A stretch of 64,000 bases of DNA from CAXXOK01 sp964497495 (GCA_964497495.1 CAZCCZ010000001.1:1-64000), one strand, 5' to 3'; counted from the stretch's first letter, positions 43,812 to 52,731 are shown. Translations and numbers: made by a program. The notes: a model not told the origin generated them from the sequence alone.

Positions 43812-43835
43812 TTTTCTAGATTTTCGACTTTCCAT

Positions 43836-43876
43836 GGAATGGGACGCCTGACGGGAATGGGTTCGCCCGGAATGGG
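43836..43876 (+). repeat. Three direct GGAATGGG repeats in the importer leader
   Basis: GGAATGGG at 43836, 43854 and 43869. They lie just downstream of the promoter and could be protein-binding or RNA motifs. Confidence 0.5.
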
Positions 43877-44087
43877 CCGGTTGCCGTATCCGTTGGGGCG
43901 GGATAACGCATTCGGGTTATCGCCGTTTCGTGCGTACGATTTTTTCCGGGTCCGCGGCGGTTTGGCGCCGGAGGGTGAAACGTCCGGGAATCTGATACGT
44001 TTTATATTGTTTTTATGCGGTTTTCAGACGATCGTTTGTCTGTTGCTGGGACCGAAAACGTTTGAGATTACGCTCGGGAGGTGTCGC

Positions 44088-46655
44088 GTGAAAAAGCGAA
44101 TCGTTACGGCCTTCCTGCTGATTCTTTTTTCAGTCAGCTTTTTCATGCCGTTCTTCACCGTCTATCCGCACATGACGCTGCCGTCGGATGTGGCCGCCGC
44201 GTTTCCGGGGGACGTGTCCGGTATCCGGCTGATTCTGGAAGGGAACGGCATGCTGCCGGTCTCACTCATGTCGTCGCTTGCGGCCGTCCCCTTCCGGCAA
44301 ACCCTGCTGGCCGCCGGGTTTATCCTTGCCTGCGCGGGCGCGCTGCTCTCCCTGTTTTCCCGCCGGGGCCTCGCGTACGCAGCCGCGCTTGCGGGCGGCG
44401 CCGGAACGCTTCTGTTGCTGCTTTTCTCCTTCTACTTTCAACAATTGGATCAGAGCGTGCTGTTCAGCGTGATGCTGAGCGCCAAATGGTACCTTTGGGC
44501 CCCGTTCGTGCTGTCACTGTTTCTGTTTGTCGCCGAGCTCGTCCGTCTGCGCGGCCTGCAACCGCTCGCGGTGTCCGACCGGGGCTGGCGCGCGGCCTCC
44601 GCCGCGTTTTGCGCCCTGACGCTGTTCACGCTGTTCCTGCCTTTCGCGGGCACCAGCGTTCGGGCGGGCACCTTCTCCTCCCCCGCCGAGGACGCGCTGG
44701 CCACCCGCACCGTTTCCGGCTGGCAGTGGCTCGCGGGGCGGGAACCACTGTTGCAGGAACTCGGCGGCAGGGCCGGGCTGTTCGCCGATCCCGCGGGCGG
44801 CGGCGCGATGCGAAGCCTGGTCACCCTGAGCGACAGTTCCGGCACCGTGAAGAATCTGTTCCAGATTCCCACGCACAACGGCACGGCGCGCGGCATGGCC
44901 GTCGCCGCCGCCGTGATGCTTCTGCTGGGGTTCGTTCTGCAGTGGATTCGCCGGGTAGACCGCTGGATACCGGCCTGCCTGATCACCGTGGCCGCCCTAA
45001 TGATGGTTGCGGAAATCGTAGGCTCGTTGACCGTGAACGGCTCCTTCCAGTTTCTCGGCGCCACGTACCAGATGATGTTTCTGGGGCTGGGCGGCTATAC
45101 GGTTTTCCCGCTCCTGACAGGCGCGTGCGCGTCGGGTGCGGCCGTCGCCGCCATCCTCGGCATCCGCAGGGCCGACGCCCCCTATTTCGTCAACCCGATT
45201 CCGCAAAAGAAACGCCTGCCGGCCGTAAGCCTGTCACTGGCCGTCGTCGCGGTGGCGCTGCTGCTGACCCCGGTAATACAGATCAATCTATATACGCCGG
45301 GCAAGGTCAACCAATCCAGCCCGACGGTTTCCAGAACGATTGCCGGCTGGGAACTGATCGCCTTCCGGCAGCCGGACGAGCTGATGAACCCGGCCAGCAA
45401 CCGCGGCAAGGCGCTTTATAGCGACAAGGCCGCGAAGAACGGCCTGACGCTTGCGGATCTGAACGCGGTGGTGGCCGACGTGCTGCAAAGGGCCGGCGCG
45501 CTGATGATCGCCACGCTGCTGGTTTCCGCGCTGGGCGTGGCGCTGCTGTTGGGCCGAAAGGTCGGCAAACACCTGATCGTAGCCGTGCTTCTGCTGGGCG
45601 CAGGGATGCAGGCGGCCACGGCGCTGGCGGTTTCCGGCCTCGTCCCAAAGGACGTCGGCTTTACAGCGGCGCAGGCGCCGCTGTACGCCGCCATGGGTTG
45701 CAGCGCGTTCGCCGCCTTCTTCGCGGGCTTTCTGGATCAAGGGGAGCTTCCCAAGAAATACAAGCTGTTCCTGATGCTCCTTCCGTTCCTGGCCGCAGTG
45801 TTCCTTTTCGCCTACCTGCCGCTGTCCGGCTGGCGGTACGCCTTCTACAATTACAAGCTCGGCCTGCCGATGGATCAGCAGGAATACGTGGGGCTCAAAT
45901 GGTTTACCTCGCTCTGGGCCAACGCGGCGCAGAAAGGCGAAACTATCCGCGTTCTGCGTAACACCTTCGCCATGAGCGGGCTGGGGCTCGCCTTCAGCTG
46001 GCTGCCGGTGGCCTTCGCCATCTTTCTGACGGAAATTCGCGTGGGATGGTTTAAAAAATTCGTGCAGATCTTCACCACGCTGCCCAACTTCATCAGCTGG
46101 GTACTGGTGTTTTCCTTCGCGCTGTCAATCTTTTCGCTGGATACGGGCATCGTTAACAAAGCGCTGTTAAAGCTGGGGCTGATACAGGCCCCGATCGCCT
46201 ACCTCAACTCCGGCGAGCACATCTGGATCAAGATGTGGCTGTGGAACGCGTGGAAAACGCTGGGCTGGAGCGCCATCATGTATCTGGCGGCCATCGCGGG
46301 TATCGACCAGGAACTGTACGAGGCGGCCAGGGTGGACGGTGCGGGCCGCTGGCGGCAGATCCTGCACATCACCATTCCGGGGCTCCTGCCCACGTTTTTC
46401 GTGCTGCTGCTGTTGCAAATATCCAACGTCGTCAACAACGGCATGGAGCAGTACCTGGTGTTCCAGAACGCCATGAACAAGAGCACCATCGAAGTGCTGG
46501 ACCTGTACGTGTACAACATTTCGCTGGGCACCCGCAGCACCAACACCATCTCCATGGCCACGGCCATCGGCATCCTCAAATCGCTGGTGTCCATTGTGCT
46601 TCTGTTCCTGGCGAACCGTTTCAGCAAGGCCGTCCGCGGCGAATCGATCGTGTGA
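44088..46655 (+). CDS. LplB-type sugar ABC permease with a large repeated N-terminal membrane extension
   Basis: 855 residues; a usual LplB permease has about 300. The last 300 residues (from about 553, PKKYKLFLMLLPFL) are a standard binding-protein-dependent permease with the EAA loop ELYEAARVDGAGRWRQI (about 741). The first 550 residues are three related modules starting near 8, 165 and 373. Each has a helix ending in a Pro (FFMPFF, LFLPFA, LLTPVI), an extracellular loop (with SGWQWLAG or AGWELIAF in modules 2 and 3) and three more helices. I know no function for the extension; oligosaccharide capture or contact with the wall is possible. GTG start with CTCGGGAGG upstream. Confidence 0.88.
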   Translation: MKKRIVTAFLLILFSVSFFMPFFTVYPHMTLPSDVAAAFPGDVSGIRLILEGNGMLPVSLMSSLAAVPFRQTLLAAGFILACAGALLSLFSRRGLAYAAALAGGAGTLLLLLFSFYFQQLDQSVLFSVMLSAKWYLWAPFVLSLFLFVAELVRLRGLQPLAVSDRGWRAASAAFCALTLFTLFLPFAGTSVRAGTFSSPAEDALATRTVSGWQWLAGREPLLQELGGRAGLFADPAGGGAMRSLVTLSDSSGTVKNLFQIPTHNGTARGMAVAAAVMLLLGFVLQWIRRVDRWIPACLITVAALMMVAEIVGSLTVNGSFQFLGATYQMMFLGLGGYTVFPLLTGACASGAAVAAILGIRRADAPYFVNPIPQKKRLPAVSLSLAVVAVALLLTPVIQINLYTPGKVNQSSPTVSRTIAGWELIAFRQPDELMNPASNRGKALYSDKAAKNGLTLADLNAVVADVLQRAGALMIATLLVSALGVALLLGRKVGKHLIVAVLLLGAGMQAATALAVSGLVPKDVGFTAAQAPLYAAMGCSAFAAFFAGFLDQGELPKKYKLFLMLLPFLAAVFLFAYLPLSGWRYAFYNYKLGLPMDQQEYVGLKWFTSLWANAAQKGETIRVLRNTFAMSGLGLAFSWLPVAFAIFLTEIRVGWFKKFVQIFTTLPNFISWVLVFSFALSIFSLDTGIVNKALLKLGLIQAPIAYLNSGEHIWIKMWLWNAWKTLGWSAIMYLAAIAGIDQELYEAARVDGAGRWRQILHITIPGLLPTFFVLLLLQISNVVNNGMEQYLVFQNAMNKSTIEVLDLYVYNISLGTRSTNTISMATAIGILKSLVSIVLLFLANRFSKAVRGESIV

Positions 46656-46671
46656 GGAGGCGAAAAGAGGC

Positions 46672-47610
46672 ATGACGACGCTCAAACGGAACCCCGCCGC
46701 GCGGCGGAGGCCGGGAAAACGCTACTCGGCCGGGGACGTGCTTTTCAACATCCTCAACTACTTCTTTTTCGCCCTGTTCACGTTCGTGTGCATGTTCCCG
46801 TTCTATTACCTGTTCATCAATACTATTTCAGACAACCAGCTGGTTTCGCTGGGGCAGATTACGCTGTATCCCATGGGCATACAGCTGGAAAACTACGTGC
46901 AGGTTTTAAAAATCGAAGGCCTTTCGGAAGCGGCGCTCACCTCCGTGGCCCGCACGGCGCTCGGCACCCTCTGGACGGTGGGCGGCAGCGCGTTCCTCGG
47001 ATATCTGGTGACGAAAAAGGAAATGTGGCACCGCAGGCTTTTTTACCGGCTCATCATCATCACCATGTATTTCAACGCAGGGCTGATTCCGTGGTACATG
47101 AACATGCGCGCCCTGGGCTTTCTGGATAATTTCTGGGCGTACGTCATCCCCGGGCTGGTATCGCCGTACAACGTGATCCTGGTGAAAACCTTCATCGAAA
47201 ACGTTCCCCCGTCGCTGGAGGAAAGCGCGCACCTGGACGGCGCGGGCTATATCGTCAGCTTCACGAAGGTCATCCTGCCCCTGATCACGCCGATCATGGC
47301 CACGCTGGCCATTTTCAGCGCCGTGTACCAGTGGAACAGCTTCGTGGACACCATGGTGCTCATGCCCGGCGGGAAGAATTACACGCTGCAATACGTACTG
47401 TACAAATACCAGAACGAGGCCAACGCGCTGGCGGCCGTGATGCGCACGACGCAGAGTTCGGGTTCGATGGCGAACCTTTCCACCAAGCAGACGGCGCTTT
47501 CCGTGCGTATGACGGTCGCCATGGTGGTGGTGTTCCCCATCCTGCTGGTCTACCCCTATTTCCAGAAATTTTTCGTCAAGGGCATCATGATCGGCGCCGT
47601 CAAAGGCTAA
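46672..47610 (+). CDS. Sugar ABC permease, YtcP/AraQ type
   Basis: 312 residues, six membrane helices, EAA loop SLEESAHLDGAGYIVSF (about residue 181), C-terminal FVKGIMIGAVKG typical of YtcP-like partners of LplB. It forms the heterodimeric pore with the upstream permease. RBS GAGGAGG before ATG 46672, 16 nt after the previous stop. The ATPase gene is not in the locus, so a shared MsmX-like ATPase must be used. Confidence 0.93.
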   Translation: MTTLKRNPAARRRPGKRYSAGDVLFNILNYFFFALFTFVCMFPFYYLFINTISDNQLVSLGQITLYPMGIQLENYVQVLKIEGLSEAALTSVARTALGTLWTVGGSAFLGYLVTKKEMWHRRLFYRLIIITMYFNAGLIPWYMNMRALGFLDNFWAYVIPGLVSPYNVILVKTFIENVPPSLEESAHLDGAGYIVSFTKVILPLITPIMATLAIFSAVYQWNSFVDTMVLMPGGKNYTLQYVLYKYQNEANALAAVMRTTQSSGSMANLSTKQTALSVRMTVAMVVVFPILLVYPYFQKFFVKGIMIGAVKG

Positions 47611-47667
47611 CGGGTACGTAACCGGTGTGTCCGTCACCGGTTCAAATAAACAAGGAGGGGAATTTTC

Positions 47668-49371
47668 ATGCGGAAACTCAGCAAGTTCTTGGCGATGCTC
47701 GTTGCTGCGGCGATGTTCATGAGCCTGTTCACCGTCGCGGCCGTCGCGCAGGACAACACCTACCGGGATCCCATCACGATCACCGTATTCGACGAGCTTG
47801 CCAACACGACCAGTACGGGTTGGTTTGCCAAGATCCTCAAGGACAAGTTCAACGTAGAGCTGAACATCATTTCCACCAACCTGGATCAGACCGCCTGGCA
47901 GACGCGCATGGCCGCCGGCGACTTGGGGGATATGATCATAATCGGCGATACCGGGGACCACCTCGTCAGCGCCATCAAGGGAAACATGGTGCTGGATTGG
48001 AACGATCTGGACATGACGCCTTATGTCAACATCGAGAAATACACGAAAGAGGCGCAGACCAAGCTCACCAATTTCGTGGAAGCCGCCACCGGTATCAGCG
48101 GCGTATGGGGCTTCGGCCACGACATCGGCTACAACCGCACCGACTGGGACGTCGTCATCGAGCCAAACTACGGCATGCAGGTTCGCTGGGATGCCTATGT
48201 GAAGGCCGGTATGCCGCAACTGAAAACCATGGACGACCTGGTGCCCTTCCTGCAGGCGCTGCAGGACGCCGTGCCGGTGAACGACAAGGGCGAAAAGGTA
48301 TACGCCTTCGGCGGCTTCCCCGAATGGGAAGACTGCGTGATGAAGTTCACCTGGGACCTGATGACCTGGTACGGCTACGCCGAGCAGGATTATCTGGGTG
48401 TCAACTGGGGCAACGGCAACATTGTGAACCCGCTGGAGGAAGGCAGCCTGTACCAGAAGATGCTCTCCATCAACAATAAGCTCTACCGTGCGGGGCTGTT
48501 CGATCCGGAGTCCATCAGCCAGAACTACGACACCTATTCCGCCAAGGTGGACGCGGGCCGCTACCTGCTGGGTCTGTGGGGCTGGAGAATGCAGGCCTTC
48601 AACTCCGACGAACGAACGGCCGCCGGAACAGGCTATGTGACGATGATCCCGGAGGATGCCGCCCCTGTCGTCAACGGCACCGCGCCGTTCGGATTCAATC
48701 GCGTATGGACCATCGGCGCCAACTGCGCTTACCCCGAGCGCATTCTGGAGATTATCGACTGGCTGTGCTCCACCGACGGCATCATGACCCTCTGGAACGG
48801 CCCGCAGGGGCTTTGCTGGGATTACGACGCCAACGGTCAGCCCTACGGCACCGAGTTCGGCTGGAAGTGCTGGAAAGACGAGCAGAACACTGAAATGCCC
48901 GCGGAGTACGGCGGCGGCACGTATTACGACGGCAAGTGCGCGCTGAACAACAGCACCATCCTGCAAAACGCCTACGATCCGGACGGCGGCTTCTGCTACA
49001 ACCACGACGCGTGGTCGGACGGTATCGCCAAGCTGGAAAACAACATGATCAAAGCCTGGAGCAAGGACTACGCGGGCGGCGCCAAGACCGGCGTGGAATT
49101 CTACCGGCAGACGAACCGCTTCTCCCTGCACCCGGCCACGATGTACACCGTCGCCGCCAAGTCCGACGATCTGGCCAATATGCGCGCCCAGTTCGCTCCC
49201 ATCATGAAGGAGTACAGCTGGAAGTGCGTATACGCGCAAAGCGACGAGGAGTTCACCTCGCTGTGGAACGAAATGGTGGAGAAGTGCAAGGCGTTCGGCT
49301 ACGACGACGTCACGAACTTCTACCTGGGCGAGATCCAGAACAAGCTGGACGCCATCGCCGCGGGCCAGTAA
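47668..49371 (+). CDS. Extracellular solute-binding protein of the LplA/YtcQ group
   Basis: 567 residues. Signal peptide FLAMLVAAAMFMSLFTVAAVAQD. It has the length and motif order of clostridial oligosaccharide-binding proteins: ITITVFDELANT after cleavage, GDLGDMIIIG, and a conserved C-terminal NFYLGEIQNKLDAI. Importantly, no lipobox cysteine follows the hydrophobic core, so the usual lipid anchor is absent. It is translated from AAGGAGGGG. A good terminator follows at 49406. Confidence 0.92.
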   Translation: MRKLSKFLAMLVAAAMFMSLFTVAAVAQDNTYRDPITITVFDELANTTSTGWFAKILKDKFNVELNIISTNLDQTAWQTRMAAGDLGDMIIIGDTGDHLVSAIKGNMVLDWNDLDMTPYVNIEKYTKEAQTKLTNFVEAATGISGVWGFGHDIGYNRTDWDVVIEPNYGMQVRWDAYVKAGMPQLKTMDDLVPFLQALQDAVPVNDKGEKVYAFGGFPEWEDCVMKFTWDLMTWYGYAEQDYLGVNWGNGNIVNPLEEGSLYQKMLSINNKLYRAGLFDPESISQNYDTYSAKVDAGRYLLGLWGWRMQAFNSDERTAAGTGYVTMIPEDAAPVVNGTAPFGFNRVWTIGANCAYPERILEIIDWLCSTDGIMTLWNGPQGLCWDYDANGQPYGTEFGWKCWKDEQNTEMPAEYGGGTYYDGKCALNNSTILQNAYDPDGGFCYNHDAWSDGIAKLENNMIKAWSKDYAGGAKTGVEFYRQTNRFSLHPATMYTVAAKSDDLANMRAQFAPIMKEYSWKCVYAQSDEEFTSLWNEMVEKCKAFGYDDVTNFYLGEIQNKLDAIAAGQ

Positions 49372-49405
49372 GCCGCGGGAATCGGGTAAGCCGTAACAAA
49401 GGTCG

Positions 49406-49435
49406 GGGCGGGGGCGAAAGCTCCCGCCCTTTGCG
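49406..49435 (+). terminator. Terminator of the sugar importer operon
   Basis: A 10-bp stem (GGGCGGGGGC / GCTCCCGCCC, one G-U) with a GAAA tetraloop, followed by TTTGCG. From 49436 to 49580 I see no gene. Confidence 0.8.
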
Positions 49436-49580
49436 TTTGCCCTTCGCCTGTTCGCTTCGCTTGCGGCCAGCATAAACGCGAGGAAAACCTTGCGGCGAAG
49501 GCTTCCGTTCTTTTCGTTCCTCCGGAAAACCGCGCGCCTGTTTCCCGGGCTGCCCGCTGGAATATATGGAGCGTTTATGC

Positions 49581-49609
49581 TTGACATTATTAATCCTATA
49601 TAGTACTAT
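49581..49609 (+). promoter_or_regulatory. marR promoter with overlapping palindrome
   Basis: TTGACA (49581-49586), 17-nt spacer, TACTAT (49604-49609). ATAGTACTAT (49600-49609) is a perfect 10-bp palindrome that covers the -10 box and is a good candidate for the MarR operator. Confidence 0.75.
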
Positions 49610-49632
49610 CCTGTATGGGAGGAGATGAGTGC

Positions 49633-50100
49633 GTGATCCAAACCAACGGCGGTTTCCTGATATCCCAAATCAAACAGGTACAGGGCCGCGTATTCGAGCG
49701 TCTGCTGAAACAGGCCGGGCTGGACGATTTTAACGGCGCGCAGGGACGCATCCTCTACGTGCTCTGGCAGGAGGACGCTTTGCCCATCGTGGAACTCGGC
49801 CGCCGCACGGGGCTGGCCAAAACGACGCTGACCGGCATGCTGGACCGGATGGAAACCCTTGCCCTGCTGGCGCGGCGGCACGACCCGGGCGACCGCAGGC
49901 AGCAGCGGATCGTGCTGACCCCAAAGGCGCGGGCGTTGTCCCAACGGTACGAAAGCGTGTCCAGGCAAATGACGGAGCGGTTTTACCGGGGGTTTTCAGA
50001 ACCGGAAATTCTGGCGTTCGAAGAAACGCTGCAAAAAATTCTGGGCAATCTGGAGGAGGCCGAAAACGCCGCCGCCAATCAGAAAGGAACGTGTTTATGA
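49633..50100 (+). CDS. MarR-family transcriptional regulator
   Basis: 155 residues from the GTG at 49633; GGGAGGAG lies 8 nt upstream, and the promoter position supports this start over the ATG at 49615. The winged helix is visible: LPIVELGRRTGLAKTTLTGMLDRMETLALL (recognition helix inside AKTTLTGMLDRME) and the wing RRHDPGDRRQQRIVLT. Such dimeric repressors sense small phenolics or oxidants. The overlap (ATGA) with the next gene and the palindrome at its promoter suggest autorepression of a two-gene unit. Confidence 0.93.
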   Translation: MIQTNGGFLISQIKQVQGRVFERLLKQAGLDDFNGAQGRILYVLWQEDALPIVELGRRTGLAKTTLTGMLDRMETLALLARRHDPGDRRQQRIVLTPKARALSQRYESVSRQMTERFYRGFSEPEILAFEETLQKILGNLEEAENAAANQKGTCL

Positions 50101-50540
50101 ACACGCAAACCAGGGAGAAAATTCAGGCGCTGATCGGCGGGGCGAAAACCGTATGGGTCGCCTCGGTGGACGAGGACGGCTTCCCCAACATCAAGGCGAT
50201 GTTCGCCACCGGCAGGAACGAGGGCATGCGCGTCCACCTTATGTCCACAAACACCTCCTCGCTCAGGGCACGGCAGTTCATGAAAAACCCCAAGGCGGCG
50301 ATCTACTTCTGCGTTCCGGAGGCAATCGACGGCGTAATGCTACGCGGCACGATGGAAGTGCGAACGGACGCCCGCCACCGCGAACTGCTGTGGAACCCGG
50401 GCGACGAACGTTATTATCCCAAGGGCGTAACCGACCCGGATTACTGCGTGCTTCGCTTCACCGCGACGGACGGCAACTGCTGGCTATGCGGCGCGGGGAA
50501 AACGGCTTTCACGATCGACGAACTGGAAGGCAAGGAATAG
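50097..50540 (+). CDS. Pyridoxamine 5'-phosphate oxidase-like flavin-binding protein
   Basis: 147 residues, split-barrel fold of the general-stress protein 26 / PNPOx-like type: VWVASVDEDGFPNIKAMFA, then STNTSSLRARQFMKNPKAAIYF. It probably binds FMN or F420-like flavins. The exact substrate is unknown. Coupled to the MarR gene, so it is likely the regulated target. ATG at 50097 after AGAAAGGAA. Confidence 0.88.
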   Translation: MNTQTREKIQALIGGAKTVWVASVDEDGFPNIKAMFATGRNEGMRVHLMSTNTSSLRARQFMKNPKAAIYFCVPEAIDGVMLRGTMEVRTDARHRELLWNPGDERYYPKGVTDPDYCVLRFTATDGNCWLCGAGKTAFTIDELEGKE

Positions 50541-50570
50541 CGCGCTTCCCGCCGGCATGGAAGAATTTGA

Positions 50571-50612
50571 GCAACAGGGCGGGAACGGCGCGTGCCGTTC
50601 CCGCCCTGTTGC
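50571..50612 (+). terminator. Very stable terminator after the MarR unit
   Basis: A perfect 19-bp stem (GCAACAGGGCGGGAACGGC and its complement) with a 4-nt loop and TTGCG behind it. Confidence 0.8.
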
Positions 50613-50708
50613 TTGCGTAAACCGGTACGGTTCCGAATATTCTCCGTTTAAAACGCCGGAAAATGGGTAAAACTTATATGACGGGATTCCACAGAGAGGG
50701 TGAGGCAG

Positions 50709-51038
50709 ATGCGTTACGTCAGGGCCGCCGGTACCGGCGAAATTCCCGAGGGCGGAAAGAAAAAGGTCGGCATTGAGAACCGCACGCTGCTGCTGACGAA
50801 CGTCGGCGGCCGATACTACGCCATCGACAACCGCTGCCCGCATATGGGCGGCTCGCTCTTCGACGGGAAGCTGGAAGGGGAAAGGATCACCTGCCCCAGG
50901 CATCATTCCACGTTCGACGTCAGAACCGGCAAGGCGCTTGCCAACGCTTCCATCGCCTTTCTCCACTTCAAGGTGGCCAATGCGGTGTCCTACCCCGTAC
51001 AGGTAAAAGGCGACGATATTCTGGTCGGCATCGAATAG
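50709..51038 (+). CDS. Rieske [2Fe-2S] ferredoxin-like protein
   Basis: 109 residues, with both Rieske ligand boxes: NRCPHMGGSL (Cys-x-His) and ITCPRHHSTFD (Cys-x-x-His). It is a soluble electron carrier of the NirD or dioxygenase-ferredoxin type. ATG at 50709 after GAGAGGGTGAGG. No oxygenase or reductase partner is adjacent; the following DUF2892 protein is 66 nt away and may be co-transcribed. Confidence 0.93.
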   Translation: MRYVRAAGTGEIPEGGKKKVGIENRTLLLTNVGGRYYAIDNRCPHMGGSLFDGKLEGERITCPRHHSTFDVRTGKALANASIAFLHFKVANAVSYPVQVKGDDILVGIE

Positions 51039-51104
51039 GCGAACGAAGCTTCCGCGTAAAGAAAACCCGTCGCACCGGACGATAGACGAAGGAGTCATCC
51101 ATTT

Positions 51105-51299
51105 ATGAAGAAAAACATCGGCACCGTGGATCGCTGGATCCGCATCGTATTGGGCCTGGCCATCCTAAGCCTCCTGCTGTGGGCGCCCGGCGGAACCCGC
51201 TGGCTCGGCCTCATCGGCCTGATACCCCTCGTAACCGCACTGTTGGGCTTCTGCCCGCTGTACGCGCTGTTCCACATCAGCACGAACAAGAACCGGTAA
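51105..51299 (+). CDS. DUF2892 small membrane protein (YgaP-like)
   Basis: 64 residues: KKNIGTVDRWIRIVLGLAIL, then two membrane helices and GFCPLYALF, the conserved signature of DUF2892. This domain is the membrane part of rhodanese YgaP in some bacteria; here it stands alone. AAGGAG lies 10 nt before the ATG. Confidence 0.9.
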   Translation: MKKNIGTVDRWIRIVLGLAILSLLLWAPGGTRWLGLIGLIPLVTALLGFCPLYALFHISTNKNR

Positions 51300-51352
51300 A
51301 CCGGTCCGACTGCCGTTCCCGGAAAAAAGTTTTCTTTCTTCCGCCGTACAAA

Positions 51353-51390
51353 CGGCCGCCCGTCTGCCAAAGCAGGCGGGCGGCCGTTTC
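51353..51390. terminator. Bidirectional terminator between DUF2892 and mtnA
   Basis: A 15-bp stem (CGGCCGCCCG... with ...CGGGCGGCCG, one G-U) and CAAA loop, followed by TTTC on the plus strand, between converging genes. Confidence 0.8.
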
Positions 51391-51402
51391 TTGCTCGCCG
51401 GC

Positions 51403-52482
51403 TCAGTCTTTCTTTTTCTTTCGGAAGATATCCTTCAGGTTCCGGCCGTACGGCGGGCGCACGACGCCGTATTCGGTGACGATCGCGGTAATCAGCGCGT
51501 GTTCCGTCACGTCGAACGCAGGGTTGTACACGTCCACGCCCTCGGGGGCCATGCGTTTCCGGTACCACATCTCGGTCACTTCTTCGGCCGGGCGCTGCTC
51601 GATGGGGATCTCCGCGCCGCTCTTCATGTTCATATCCACGGTGGAGGTGGGCCCGCAGACGTAAAACGGAACGCCGTAGTGCTTTGCCAGAATAGCCAGC
51701 CCGGAGGTGCCGATCTTGTTGCAGGCGTCGCCGTTGGCGGCCACGCGGTCGCACCCTACGAAAACCGCCTGTACCCAGCCGTTCTTCATTACCTGCGAGG
51801 CCATGTTGTCGCAGATCACGGTGGTGTCCACGCCGTCGGCTATCAGTTCGAAGGCGGAAAGCCGCGCGCCCTGTAAAAGCGGGCGCGTTTCGTCCGTGAA
51901 GACCCTGAAACGCATGCCGCGCTCCCGCCCCAGGTGGATCGGCGCGAGCGCCGTGCCGTACCGGGAAGTCGCCAGCTGGCCCGCGTTGCAGTGGGTCAGG
52001 ATGCCGTCCCCGTCCCGTATCAGGCTCAGGCCGTGCTCGCCGATTTGCCTGCACGTGCGCTCGTCCTCGTCCCGGATGGCCAGGCATTCCGCCTTCAGCA
52101 GCGCCACGATTTCCGGAACCGGCCTGTCCGTGTGGGTTTCCGCAACCTTTCCCATCCGGTTCAGGGCCCAGGACAGGTTGACCGCCGTGGGACGCGCCGC
52201 GTTCAGGTACTCCCTCGCGGCTCTAAAACGCGCCGCGAACGCCGCGCCGTCTTTCGCGCGGATGCCCTTGGCGGCCAGGTAGGCGGCGAAACCCGCCGCC
52301 ACGCCGATGGCGGGCGCGCCCCGCACCTTAAGCCGGTAAATGGCGTCCCGGATCTCCCTTTGCGTCGTCAGGCGCAGGATCTTCACCTCGCCGGGCAGCT
52401 TCGTTTGGTCGATGATCACCAGCGCGCCGTTCTCATCGTCCAGCGCGACGGTATCGTAACGCAGTATGTTTTTACCGTCCAT
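51403..52482 (-). CDS. mtnA: S-methyl-5-thioribose-1-phosphate isomerase
   Basis: Methionine salvage: isomerises 5-methylthioribose-1-phosphate to the ribulose form. 359 residues of the eIF-2B-like family with VRGAPAIGVAAGF, LTHCNAGQLATSRYGTALAP (active-site Cys) and GCDRVAANGDACNKIGT (catalytic Asp). RBS GGGGGAGGG before the ATG. No other salvage genes are here, so it could also act on nucleoside-derived ribose-1-phosphates. I looked for a SAM-type riboswitch upstream (52483-52787) and saw none. Confidence 0.95.
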   Translation of the reverse strand: MDGKNILRYDTVALDDENGALVIIDQTKLPGEVKILRLTTQREIRDAIYRLKVRGAPAIGVAAGFAAYLAAKGIRAKDGAAFAARFRAAREYLNAARPTAVNLSWALNRMGKVAETHTDRPVPEIVALLKAECLAIRDEDERTCRQIGEHGLSLIRDGDGILTHCNAGQLATSRYGTALAPIHLGRERGMRFRVFTDETRPLLQGARLSAFELIADGVDTTVICDNMASQVMKNGWVQAVFVGCDRVAANGDACNKIGTSGLAILAKHYGVPFYVCGPTSTVDMNMKSGAEIPIEQRPAEEVTEMWYRKRMAPEGVDVYNPAFDVTEHALITAIVTEYGVVRPPYGRNLKDIFRKKKKD

Positions 52483-52610
52483 CAGGCCCTCCCCCGTTCT
52501 CCGTTACGCCGCGGGCAGCCGTTGCCCCGGGCCGCCCGCCCGCGCCCGCCATACCGCGGCGCGCGGCGCGGGACAAACGCCGGGCGCGCGGCGCCGTATG
52601 TTGGTAAAGA

Positions 52611-52639
52611 TTGCCGTTCCCGCCCGCCTGTGGTATGCT
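52611..52639 (+). promoter_or_regulatory. Possible upstream promoter of the sipW locus
   Basis: TTGCCG (52611-52616), 17-nt spacer, TATGCT (52634-52639). Weak second candidate, 120 bp before the stronger one. The rest of 52483-52787 is very GC-rich with several short palindromes (for example 52684-52699) and no gene. Confidence 0.35.
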
Positions 52640-52731
52640 GTTCGGGTAATCGACGCCCCGCGAACGTCGCGGCCCCGGGCCTCCGCCGGATATCCGGCGC
52701 GTTCAGGCCCGCGCGGTCGGGGGCGCTTTCG

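Noticed and set aside
43617..44087. Longer N-terminus for the large permease starting near 43617
   Set aside because: It would run over a terminator hairpin and the promoter at 43782-43811; the GTG at 44088 has a good ribosome site and is followed by a normal signal-anchor helix.
46906..49587. 893-codon minus-strand open frame opposite the permease and binding protein
   Set aside because: The opposite strand holds the clear ABC permease and solute-binding protein, and the frame shows the codon-complement composition of a shadow.
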